Origin: Megaustenia siamemsis
Taxonomy: Eukaryota; Mollusca; Gastropoda; Stylommatophora; Ariophantidae
Assembly (NCBI GenBank): GCA_032433765.1
Contig: JAVIAB010000041.1
Location: 77,366,335-77,430,334, forward strand
DNA: 64,000 bases
Reading direction: 5' to 3'
The notes under the pieces were generated by a model. It did not search any database and had not been told where the DNA came from. It was given only the letters and a program-made list of their open reading frames with translations. Positions 1 to 9,939 of this stretch are shown in pieces. The translations under genes and the position numbers were made by a program. The stretch's first letter is position 1; each line of letters starts with the position of its first letter.

Positions 1-300
1 ATACCACCAACTATCAAGAAGGGATTAAGTCATCATACTTCGTCTACGCACTGAATAGAATGAGAAATCACATGCTCACCAAATTCAAAATAGGTACAAC
101 CAGCCTATACCACTGTACACTGGACAATATGACTACAAAACATGTTCTACAGGATAGCCCCAAGTACACAGACCTGAGAAAAGCAATGTGGTCCACGCCC
201 ACCTCCCTGGAAGAAAAACTATATGGGGCAATCGATTCGCTTAAACAGACAACTGACTTCATGAGAGAGTCTGGAATCTTACTCTGATTGAGTCTTGATC
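1..300 (+). mobile_element. 3' end of an RNase H-type LINE (left part outside window)
   Basis: In the frame through position 60 the sequence encodes a LINE C-terminus: YALNRMRNHMLTKFKIGT, then TTKHVLQDSPKYTDLRK, then LEEKLYGAIDSLKQT and a stop at 285-287. The H-V-L-Q-D-x-P-x-Y motif and the K-L-Y-G tail are the same as in the minus-strand element at 62.1-64.0 kb. The cysteines of the usual CPCG motif are changed, so it is a decayed copy. A GA microsatellite follows. Confidence 0.65.
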
Positions 301-311
301 GCAGAGAGAGT

Positions 312-312
<1 letters not shown>

Positions 313-345
<33 letters not shown>
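313..345. repeat. (AG)n microsatellite
   Basis: An uninterrupted AG dinucleotide run directly after the LINE 3' end. Confidence 0.95.
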
Positions 346-348
<3 letters not shown>

Positions 349-435
349 TTTCCGAAGAAATCTTTATTGGGGTCGTTAAAGATTTATTTTGCTTAAGACT
401 GATTTTACGAAAGGCTCGATGTGCGGTGTTCAATC

Positions 436-525
436 TAAACAGATCCTTGTAGAGCGTTATTGCACTAATGATATCTTTAGTAAACAGATCCTTGTAGAGC
501 GTTATTGCACTAATGATATCTTTAG
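436..525. repeat. 45-bp tandem duplication
   Basis: Two identical adjacent 45-base units (436-480 and 481-525) starting TAAACAGATCCTTGTAG. It is a recent tandem duplication with no recognised function. Confidence 0.95.
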
Positions 526-705
526 TATCTTTAGCGACCAGGTTAAGTATATGCGATCGATTAAGTACATACGATATCCAGTATTGGTAAATTCAGCCAC
601 GAGAGATGTTCAGTAAAGCAGCATTTATTATGAGACGCTAATGCTTTACCACACTACTGACATATCTTGATTGCTTGCTACCAACCGTCTGTCAAGACGC
701 CACAC

Positions 706-707
<2 letters not shown>

Positions 708-791
<84 letters not shown>

Positions 792-845
792 TATATATAT
801 GTATATATATATATATATGCATATATTATATGTATATATATGTTA
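708..845. repeat. (TA)n microsatellite
   Basis: A long TA run with scattered GC interruptions. It produces spurious Tyr-Ile reading frames. Confidence 0.95.
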
Positions 846-1183
846 TACTCATAAATAATTCAAGGTTAATTTATATTATGCGACAGAAAGATATCTTCAA
901 GGTTCCTTTACATTATACTCAAGAGTTTTTTGTTTACTTCTTTGCAGCGCCCATTGTTTAGATATATCGATTCAATCTGTCCTCATCTTTAGAGACAATT
1001 TAATTTTAAGCGAAAAAATAAAATGATATATGTCATGTGACTTTCAAAAGAAGACAATTAAAATGCAGATTCATATTAATAACTGATATCTCATTTCACC
1101 ACTTGAAAACATACACTCACAAAACCACATATTATCACACACATACACACACTGATTAAAATGTCGGTGTTTCATTTGTACAG

Positions 1184-1348
1184 CTGACCTAGCCAATAGT
1201 AACACTGTTAGTGATGGAGACATTTTGCTGGAAACGATAACTGATGGCAATGATAGCACCTGCCTTGATAACATGACCAATAACGTAACTGTGGCCTGGA
1301 GTGTTCCCTACCGTATTACATGGTTCCGTGTACATGTCAATAATCCCA
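1184..1348 (+). CDS. Exon A: start of galactose-binding-like module
   Basis: The exon follows an acceptor ending TTTGTACAG and stops before GTAAGTG. With two leading bases it encodes about 54 residues, including DGNDSTCLDN, and a WFRVHVNNP strand near the end. Three N-glycosylation sequons (NDS, NMT, NVT) lie close together. The same DGND-T-C and WFR-V-VN pattern occurs in the broken paralogue at 5.5-5.6 kb (DNNDTTC, WFRIYVND), which supports both coding status and frame. It ends in phase 1, matching exon B. An upstream EGF-like exon would be expected but none is recognisable in positions 1-1180. Confidence 0.72.
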
Positions 1349-1674
1349 GTAAGTGAACATCCAAAGACAGTCTAACGTTGACACTTAATGTGCTGCTATA
1401 ATGAGTATACTACACAGGTAGAGCTTATAAAATCATCAATTTATTTACCATTTTCTATAAATGTTTGTATCCTCCGATATGTGGCACGTCTCTCTTTCGT
1501 TTCATCATTTTATCTCTGATTCGTCTGTTTATTTCTCCTTGATTTACATGCCACGCTCATTCTAGATGTAGCATAGTTTAATTTATTTCGTTATACGTTT
1601 GTGATGTTCTCGTTCTCTGAGAAAGCCACATGTAGGCCCAAACGTCAGTTTTTTGGTGTGTTTCATTTTCTGTG
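1349..1674. other. Intron 1, left part, with a Penelope-like motif
   Basis: No gene. Around 1608-1655 there is CTGAGAAAGCC ... GGCCCAAACGTC, resembling the CTGA ... GCCGAAACGTC segment at 22185-22215 and the terminal motif of Penelope-like elements. Otherwise nothing was recognised. Confidence 0.4.
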
Positions 1675-2648
1675 AAGCTATCATCACACCTTGTAGGAGT
1701 GTACGCTACAGCCCACTACTTGCTCCTTCTACAAGTTATCACCATACCTTGTAGGAGTGTAAGCTACAGCCCACTACTTGCTCCTTCTACAAGCTATCAC
1801 CACACCTTGTAGGAGTGTAAGTTACAGCCCACTACTTGCTCCTTCTACAAGCTATCACCATACCTTGTAGGAGTGTAAGTTACAGCCCACTACTTGCTCC
1901 TTCTACAAGCTATCACCACACCTTGTAGGAGTGTAAGTTACAGCCCACTACTTGCTCCTTCTACAAGCTATCACCATACCTTGTAGGAGTGTACGTTACA
2001 GCCCACTACTTGCTCCTTCTACAAGCTATCACCATACCTTGTAGGAGTGTTACAGCTCACTACTTGCTCCTTCTACAAGCTATCACCATACCTTGTATGA
2101 GTGTAAGTTACAGCCCACTACTTGCTCCTTCTACAAGCTATCACCATACCTTGTAGGAGTGTACGTTACAGCCCACTACTTGCTCCTTCTACAAGCTATC
2201 ACCATACCTTGTAGGAGTGTTACAGCCCACTACTTGCTCCTTTTACAAGCTATCACCATACCTTGTAGGAGAGTACGTTACAGCCCACTACTTACTCCTT
2301 CTACAAGCTACCACCATACCTTGTAGGATTGTTACAGCCCACTACTTGCTCCTTCTACAAGCTATCACCATACCTTGTATGAGTGTTACAGCCCACTACT
2401 TGCTCCTTCTACAAGCTACCACCATACCTTGTAGGAGTGTAAGTTACAGCCCACTACTTATTCTTCTACAAGCTATCACCATACCTTGTATGAGAGTACG
2501 CTACAGCCTACTACTTGCTCCTTCTACAAGCTATCACCATACCTTGTATGAGTGTACGTTACAGCCCACTACTTGCTCCTTCTACAAGCTATCACCATAC
2601 CTTGTAGGAGTGTAAGCTACAGCCCACTACTTGCTCCTTCTACAAGCT
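1675..2648. repeat. 58-bp minisatellite, about 17 units
   Basis: Units of 54-58 bases repeat around CCTTGTAGGAGTGTAAG and CTCCTTCTACAAG. Differences are mainly a 4-base deletion and A/C at one site, so some units share variants and the array was amplified in steps. The 7-base inverted pair CTTGTAG / CTACAAG inside each unit can form a hairpin. It lies in intron 1 and the apparent open frames across it are by-products of the repeat. Confidence 0.95.
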
Positions 2649-2879
2649 TTTACCGCCACACTGCAATTATCTCCCCTTTCCTTACTTATAAAATCATCTA
2701 CTAATTGACATAGACTGCCATTGTCTACAGCAAAATAATATTTTGTTTAGTAGCCACTATTTTCTTCTTTAGTTACACAACAATTGCTCGCCAATGTCAT
2801 TTATAATTAACAGTCACATTTTTAGTAAGTGAACGATGTTGTGTGATGGTTGAATTAAGCTGCTGTGCATGTTATGATA

Positions 2880-3340
2880 AGTTATACTATGATAAGTTTG
2901 GTTAAAACGTTATGTTATATTATATTGCTCTCACTTAAGACGTTATGGTATATTATATTAAGCTATGTTAAGATGTTAAATTATATTAAGCTATGTTAAG
3001 ACGTTATATTATATTAAGTTCTGTTAGACATTATTTTATATGATATAACGCTCCGATGAAATAAAGTATGCTATATTATATAATGTTATGTTAAGACGTT
3101 ATGTTATATTACATCAGGTTTTGTTATACTAGTTCTGTTAAGGCGTTATGTTATCTTATACTAAGTTCTGCTATGACCTTATGCTATATTATATTAAGTC
3201 CTCTTTTGACGTTATGTTATATTATGCCAAGTTATGTTTCGTGTTTAGGTTATAGTGTACTAGTTCTGTTAAGACGTTAGGGATATATACTACTAAGTTA
3301 TGTTAAGACGGTATGTTACTTATGTTAAGTGTTGCTATGT
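2880..3340. repeat. Degenerate AT-rich repeat
   Basis: Diverged copies of a unit with TATGTTAAGACGTTATGTTATATTA recur roughly every 30-60 bases. It is an old AT-rich minisatellite in intron 1. The rest of 2649-3815 shows nothing recognisable. Confidence 0.7.
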
Positions 3341-3815
3341 TAAGATCATCGTCGCTGCACTCCGGACACATTTATATGTGCTCCGATAATTTCCTTGAAA
3401 TAATGAAAACCATTGGTAGGAGATTGTAAGTTGCTGGCCCTGATTTACGAAGTCTGGTGTGAGTCCTTGTCCGTTTTCAACTCATGCACTGTCTGGTGTC
3501 TTAGTCTTAGGGTAGATGTCATAGTAAATGTGTCGTATGGTTCAGTTGTGCATATTGATGTTAAAATGTGATTACATTGTTGAGTAGTAGTGCTTTGTAG
3601 AAGTACACATGATTGCAATAGGGATTGTAAAAACTGTAGTAATAATATTATTTGTTGAATTAATTGCTGTCTGTGTAGCTTAGTAATAGTTGTAAAAATA
3701 CTGCAGTGTTAATGTTAGGAATACATGTTTAATGAACTATGTGTTTATGCGGTATTGTCAATTATTTATATTGCAATGTCGCGCTGTTGTTAAACATTCT
3801 TTGCACTCTCAACAG

Positions 3816-4007
3816 GACACCTGAGAAGTTTCACATTCCTGTATGTAAATGACAGTGGTTCCTCATCATTTGAATGTCTTAATATCAGCAGTCCATCATT
3901 TAATGATACTGCACTAGAACTCCACTGTAACATGAACTACAAGATTAGGGAAATTGTCATAACAGGCCAGGGTGTCCAGTCTTTGTGTTCAATTTACATC
4001 AGTGGAG
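3816..4007 (+). CDS. Exon B: second half of galactose-binding-like module
   Basis: The acceptor is CTCTCAACAG and the donor is GGAG|GTAAGT. The exon reads in frame from exon A and encodes about 63 residues with a FTFLYVND strand, a paired-cysteine segment and a C-terminal CSIYISGG. The equivalent stretch in the intronless paralogue (about 5650-5790) ends CSIYIGGG and runs directly into GRNVALKQ, which is exactly how exon C begins. That shows exons B and C are consecutive although 21.9 kb apart. Several NxS/T sequons indicate an extracellular location. Confidence 0.75.
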
Positions 4008-4369
4008 GTAAGTTTCTCTATAAAATGTCTTCATTCTTTAATATAAAGACATCAACTTGACTTTAATCATAAAACGATTGTAACATTTTCAGGAGAAGAT
4101 TTCTAGCCAACGATTACAATGTAACTTGAATTTTAAAAAGAGGTTAAATATCTGACTTCATGTATCAATAGTGGTTTTTAAGTTAAAGAAATTGGTGTGT
4201 TAATGATGTTTCTTAGGTTTACGTATTATAGATAAATTGTTTCAAAAACTGAATAATTGTACACTTTCTTGTATGACGTATTTAACTATTTTGTTATTGA
4301 CAGACACGTTATTTCAATGTAAACTATAACGTCTAATCCACTTCATTGTTTCATAGTAGAAGCCTGTAG

Positions 4370-4935
4370 TGACTAAACTCAGACGGAAGATGTACACAAG
4401 AGGTGAGATGCAGAATGGCTCAAGCAAAAGCAGCTTTCCAAAAAAATGAGGAAGGTATTATGCAATCCATTGTTGACAATAGAAACAAGAAAAATAGTTC
4501 TTAAATGTTATGTAGAGCCAGTCTTAACATATGGATGTGAATCATGAACAATCTGACAACAGACAAGAATATGACTGGAGTCTGTAGAAATGTGGTTTTA
4601 CAGAAGAACGTTGAGAATACCATGGACAGCTAAGAAAGGTAATGAAAACGTTCTGAAAGAGGCCAAAGCAAAAAGAATGCTAATTTCCAATATTAGTAAG
4701 AAACAATCATCAGTTTTTGGCCATGTAATGAGAAGATAACAGCTGGAATATATTGTAACATCTGGGTAAACTGAGGGACGAAGAGATAGAGGGAAGGAAA
4801 GAGAAAAGATACCTGACAGCTTAAGAGAATGGCTTGGCAGAAGGTCAACAACAGAAATGATAAATAACTGTCCAGATCCAAAGGTGTGGAGAGACATGAT
4901 CACCTACGTCAGCATGCCTGGTATTTGATGATGAT
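4370..4935 (+). mobile_element. RTE/CFDP2-like LINE, 3' fragment
   Basis: Translated with frame changes, the stretch gives QAKAAFQKMRK, VEPVLTYGCES, EMWFYRRTLRIPWTAKKGNE, SVFGHVMRR and RDMITYVSMPG. These are the post-RT C-terminus of RTE/CFDP2-like LINEs. Several stops show decay. It is the same family as 22.63-23.29, 25.28-25.51 and 29.13-44.59 kb. It is important as a reference, because here the ORF runs straight from WTAKKGNE into NVLKEA, with no satellite at the place where the 14.4-kb array sits in the other copy. Confidence 0.75.
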
Positions 4936-5085
4936 GATAGTGACTATACTTCTGAACTATTCTATATTCTATAAAAGAAAGACAAAAACTGTGATTAATT
5001 TTAACAGTAACATCTTGTTACATCATAACAACAGTTTGATTTAAACTATACAAATATGAAATGGCCTTATATATTATAGGGATAT

Positions 5086-5093
5086 GACGTCAT
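5086..5093. promoter_or_regulatory. Consensus CRE palindrome upstream of the intronless paralogue
   Basis: The perfect palindrome TGACGTCA lies about 50 bases before the ATG at 5144, followed by a CG-rich stretch with CCAAGATGGA. It is the textbook CREB/ATF site and CG-containing sequence is rare nearby. A chance match of 8 bases is possible. Confidence 0.3.
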
Positions 5094-5143
5094 AGGACGC
5101 ACCAAGATGGAAGCTCGTCCGCGTCGGAACCATGGTTTAAACA

Positions 5144-6750
5144 ATGTTGACTTTGAACATCACGCTATATGTTATCACAGCGAGTTGGCAGATTTTTAGA
5201 AATGTAACCACGGGTTTAATAATAAATGTTTGTAAACAGTTCGTTAACAACCGCTGTAGACCAAGTCTTTATTCTACTGGCTTCGTTCGAGACCTTGGAA
5301 GTTATGACCTAATTTGTGCTTCCGGTTGGTTTGTGACGAATTGTACGTTACAATGTCACTGCTATAATGACTCCGTTTGTGACAAAACTACAGTGACATG
5401 CCCAAACAATGACAGTTGTCAGCACGAATATTTTGGACCCCAGTGTCAGTACTTGGATCTCGTTTACAAATACGGCCAAAAATCTGAACCTACTTTCCTG
5501 TTTGATAACAACGACACCACATGTAATCCGGACATAGTTTCTACATCAGTTGAGGCAACTCTCAACCAATCTTTGCCGTTCTCCTGGTTTAGAATTTATG
5601 TGAATGACTTAACACTATCCAGACAGTTTCACGGTAAAACTAAATGGTTCTGCCTCGTGTAATAATGAATCACGGTTTGTAGTTAGTTCGCACGAGATTG
5701 ATGTCTTTTGCTCTGGGGCTGGTCTGATCAACAAGTTACGGATTGAAGGGGCGATAGTTGCAAATATCTGCTCCATCTACATTGGCGGGGGTAGGAATGT
5801 GGCTCTCAAACAGATCACAAACCAGACCGGCAAATTTGATGCTTGTTATACAGGAGACGGATGTGGACCAGAGGCCACAGTTAATAGCAAAACAAAGACC
5901 ATTCTCTATGACAATGACTGCACACACACACAATGGAGAAGTGGAACCAATTCTGTTTACTGGTATCTGAACTTTGCCACGCCCCAGAAGACTCACATCA
6001 TTCGAATCTATCATCGAGCTAGCACTATGGTTCGGGTAAAGATGGCAACTCTAAAGGTTTTCACTGACAGTGACGGTGTAGTGTTCCAGTATAATGATAT
6101 ATCATACCCAAACATTTCTGTGAAAACTATTGTAGTCACCACACAAGCGACAATGGCACACATTAAGATTGAGTTCTCATCGACCATTTCGCACGCCGAC
6201 AGTGCACTGACGTTGAGTAGGTGCAAACATTTACAGACACCTATTGTCTGGACGGGCATTCGTGGTCGTTTTGTGCAGTGTGTGCTGCAAGGACTACAAC
6301 GTCATCATCGGTACGTGTCACGGCAACTGTTCACATGGGATCTATGGACATGACTGCTCCGGGTCTTGTCTTAGTGTCTGTCCTTTATGTGAGGAAAAAT
6401 CAGGAAAATGCCAACAATGTAAACGTCCTGGCTACATCTGTAGTGACACTTGTCCCGATGATAATTTTGGGTTACAGTGCAAATAGACGTGTTCTGATTG
6501 CTGTGACATCATATGTGATGTCCTGAAAGTACAGATTGTAGGTGCAAGGAAGCGTACTACGGATCAGACTGCACTCTCGAATGTCCGGACAACTGTTTCA
6601 ACGACACCTGTGAACAGTCAACAGGGAACTGTACATGCAAGGGAACATTCTACGGGTCAGACTGCCCTCTCAAATCTCCGGAAAACTGTTTGAACGAAAC
6701 CTGTGAACAGTTAATCGGGGATAGTACAACAAATCCCAAGCATATGGATA
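5144..6750 (+). pseudogene. Intronless broken paralogue of the host gene (FTP-EGF), probable retrocopy
   Basis: An ATG at 5144 opens 172 codons with a short hydrophobic start, an EGF-like stretch (CASGWFVTNCTLQCHC ... FGPQCQYLDL) and the DNNDTTC / WFRIYVND module. A one-base shift near 5645 leads into NGSASCNNESRF, CSIYIGGGRNVALKQ and an FTP domain to about 6220. Further shifts near 6240-6300 lead into cysteine-rich EGF repeats (CKDYNVIIGTCHGNC, DCTLECPDNC) up to about 6740, with a stop at 6484. The positions of all host-gene introns (A/B, B/C, C/D and D/E) are crossed without any intron, which suggests reverse transcription of a spliced mRNA. No poly(A) tail or target duplication was found, so direct loss of introns is not excluded. 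At least three frameshifts and a stop make it non-functional. Confidence 0.72.
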
Positions 6751-6799
6751 CCTTAATGTGTTTCTGTGCTGGACATGGTTCATTTCTTGGTGTTTTTCC

Positions 6800-7300
6800 G
6801 TGAAGCCATGGCTCATATCTTAGCGTGTGTGTGGTGTGTGTGTGTGTGTGTGCTGGCCATGGCTCATATCTTAGCGTGTGTGTGTGTGTGTGTATGCTGG
6901 CCATGGCTCATATCTTGGTGTGTGCCATGTTAGTCATATATCATATCTTGGTGTGTCCGTGTTAATCATGTCTCATATCTTTATGTGTGTATGTGTTTAG
7001 TCATATCTCATATCTTAGTGTCTATCTGTGTTAGTCATGTGACATATCTTTGTGTGTGCATGTTTGGGTTAGATATCTCATATCTTTGTGTGCATGTCTA
7101 TGTTAAGCATGTGTCATATCTTTGTGTGTGCATGTCTATGTCAGTCATATCTCATATCTTTATGTGCATGTTTATGTTAGGTATGTGTCATATATCTTGA
7201 TGTGTGTCAGTGTTAGTCATGCCTCGTATCGCTGTGTGAATGTCTATGTTGGTCACATCTCCTATCTTTGTGTGCATGTCTGTGTTAGTCACCTCTAGTG
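6800..7300. repeat. (TG)n runs within a degenerate ~45-bp tandem repeat
   Basis: TG microsatellite runs alternate with diverged units containing GTTAGTCATGTGTCATATCTT. The reading frames across this stretch (for example 6985-7200) follow the repeat and are not genes. Confidence 0.85.
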
Positions 7301-7439
7301 ACTCGGGCAGGTGGTGCTTGTAAACCTGGGAGGGCCGACCATCTAAGGACAGAATCCCCCAACAGAGAAGATCATCTGCTGCCTTGCAGGAAGATTGGGG
7401 ACAATCAAAGACTAAGAAATGCAAACCTTAATAAAATGC

Positions 7440-7660
7440 TGGCTGAAATCAGATGCACTGGGCCACTGGCGCAGAACACAGTGCAACGTTTTAACAGGTG
7501 TTCAATCAGAGTGGATCTGGCAGACTCTAATTGTGATGTTCTGCCTGTGGGGGCGATCAACACACTTAACCTGACAGCTGACTTCTTGTGAGAGTCTGGA
7601 ATCCTACTCTGAGTCCCGATCGCAGAGTGAAAGAGAGAAATGGCAGGAGTTGACGGGTAT
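7440..7660 (+). mobile_element. Probable LINE 3' terminus, decayed
   Basis: The stretch 7560-7640 matches the 3' end at 245-315: both have GAGAGTCTGGAATC, then TACTCTGA, then GATCGCAGAG. Upstream the translation keeps only traces of the LINE tail (GAINTLNLTADFL). It is an old copy of the RNase H-type LINE at the left edge. The left boundary is uncertain, and 7661-7874 has no recognisable content. Confidence 0.45.
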
Positions 7661-7874
7661 ACGTAGCTTATATTTTATTTTTGACACACTATTTTTAGTT
7701 TCTAGTTATAACAATTCCCTTTCTTCTTTGTCTTCAACGACATAACGAAAGTCGAAGTAAGAGAAAATGAAGTCGAGGAATGAAATGAAACGTTCAAGGC
7801 TTTACGTCAAATATTTATGAGAAAGAAATGACATAATAAAATGTTCCAGTATAAATAAATATATATTGTGTAAT

Positions 7875-9937
7875 TTTTTTTTGGGTCATCATCATTGCAC
7901 TCTAGTCTAGTCCCACAGCATCCAGTAACTGACGACTCGAGTTCTGTGTTGGTTGATGTCCTCAGATACGCCCACTAAGTTTCTAGTTTCTGTCTCTGCC
8001 CATCTTAACTGCCATCTCTTTCTTCCGAAGTAGTGACGTGGACCTATGGTTGTCGAAATCCTGTGATCTTCCCATAGCTCGGAGGGCAATGACGATGTCC
8101 ACCCGATACATTGACCGTCTTCAACGACTGCACAGCTAGCCATCCTGTCCGCTCTTTCATTTCCCCGAACTCTCGCATACCCAGCGAAGTAGACAAAGGC
8201 AACACTACGTATTTTTACTTCTGCAATGACTTTACACATTACCTGCATACATAGCCCGCCTCCACTTTTCTTATCATGCTCATCGAATCACTCTGTATGC
8301 AGGAATGAGTGTAGTCTTGTGATTCTAACCAGATGAATGCCCGAGTCACTGTCATCACCTCAATCGTCATGCTACTCGTTGTCGTAACGTATGCACCACT
8401 GTCCTCCTTGACTATTCTGCATGCTGAGCGTACTGTAAATGCCAATGCACTCTTTTGGTGTCGTATAACGGATCCGTCAGTATAGATGACTGCATCTTCC
8501 TTATCGGTGTTATCTCATATGAGACCGTTGACCTTCAAATTGACCACGACTGAGTTATGTTATCTACATTTCATGTCGAATGTGCAAATACACCAGAATG
8601 TGTTTCTGGATGTTATAGGCACCTGTATACACTCCTCGCCAGTGTTGATATTGGTAAGACCACCTGTTTGATGACCTGCTCTGCCCATCCATAATTTGCC
8701 TCTGTGTAGCCTGTTACCTTTCCCTGTGATGAGCTAATGATGCAATGATTGCTTGTTATCTGCACTTATCATCATGTATGCTTGTGCCCTCCAGATCTTG
8801 ATCCTGCCATCCATGGTTAGAAAGTCAAGGAGATACCCTATTGCTACACTGAGAGTGTCCTTTGCACACTCCACGATCATGGGCATAACTTCATTCCGTA
8901 TTTTCTCCAGCCTGTCAATTCGCGTCGTACTGACAGTGATAATTGCTAAGGCATGCTCGGTTAATGGGATACCCAGACCAAAAAACATAAGGGTAGGTAG
9001 ACTATGTTCGATGTTGGCAGCTGGCGGAAGTTCCTTCAGGCGGTAAACCCTTTGCAGGATTTTGTTATCACATGGTTGTCATGGTAACGAAAACATAGGC
9101 TGCGATCAAACTTGACTGTTAGGTACGTCATCAACCTGTCCCTGGTTATCACATCGGCTCCATTTCATTCGACCGGATTTTCTGTATTAAAGATATGATT
9201 GTTAAGGATTGAGAATCATGCAACTGATACTTTATTAGGATTAACGAATGCACCTGATACTCCACACCGGGAAGAGATGCGATCGAGATCGTTTTGTAGT
9301 GTAGAGGCAATTTGCCATATTTCTCTTCCCTGTCGATATAGCAGAATACCATCAGCAAAAGTCATAGTTCTTCCCCTTCCATCCAGCTGTTGTTCCGTTA
9401 TCGTTATTGTGTACGCGCTAAATAGAACTTGTGACAATGGTGAGTCTTGTAGTAGCCGTGGACAAATTTATGTTGGCTCGGGTGATCAACTCCCACAGCT
9501 GACTATCACCTTCCTCTGAAATAAGGCTGCGGAGATCCATCTAATAAGGAAGGGGTGCATAGTCAGTTCCAGGTGCATGTACATGAAGTATTCAAATGAT
9601 TCTCTGTTGTATGCATCCTCCAGATCTATAGCAGCAACACATGTCTCCTCTCGTCTGTGGAAGCTTTCGAAGACATCATAGGCGAATGCTGCCGCATTGA
9701 GCCATGTCTCCTTATTATATCTATAACCTCCGAGTGTGTGTAGGAATGCGTATATGTCTTTAAGGTGAACGGTGAGTAAATGGGCAGCTATTTTCTCCTG
9801 TAGCTTGCCCGCAGTGTTCATCATCGTGATGATTTTATAGGCACTGACCTGAGAATGTTTGGCCTAAGTAGCAGTAGTAAGTAGCTGTGTAGCCACTCAT
9901 CCTTGATCTGGCAAAATGAATGCTGGCATTAAACTAT
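7875..9937 (-). mobile_element. Decayed I-like LINE, 3' half (RNase H and RT remnants)
   Basis: Read on the minus strand this matches the better-preserved element at 56.6-60.7 kb over its whole length. Translations include GNERADRMASCAV (RNase H end), AFTVRSACRIVKEDSGAY, FADGILLYRQGR in place of FADDILVYRQGR (catalytic Asp lost) and GGYRYNKETWLNAAAFAYD. Stops and shifts are numerous. At 9937 it is cut by the Tc1/mariner-like transposon, and the same element resumes at 12057. The RT/RNase H linker keeps reading frame where the younger copy has a net 5-base loss. Confidence 0.85.
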
Positions 9938-9939
9938 TA

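Noticed and set aside
2093..2615. Protein of repeated TTCSFYKLSPYL units
   Set aside because: The frame is imposed by the 58-bp minisatellite; unit length changes break it repeatedly.
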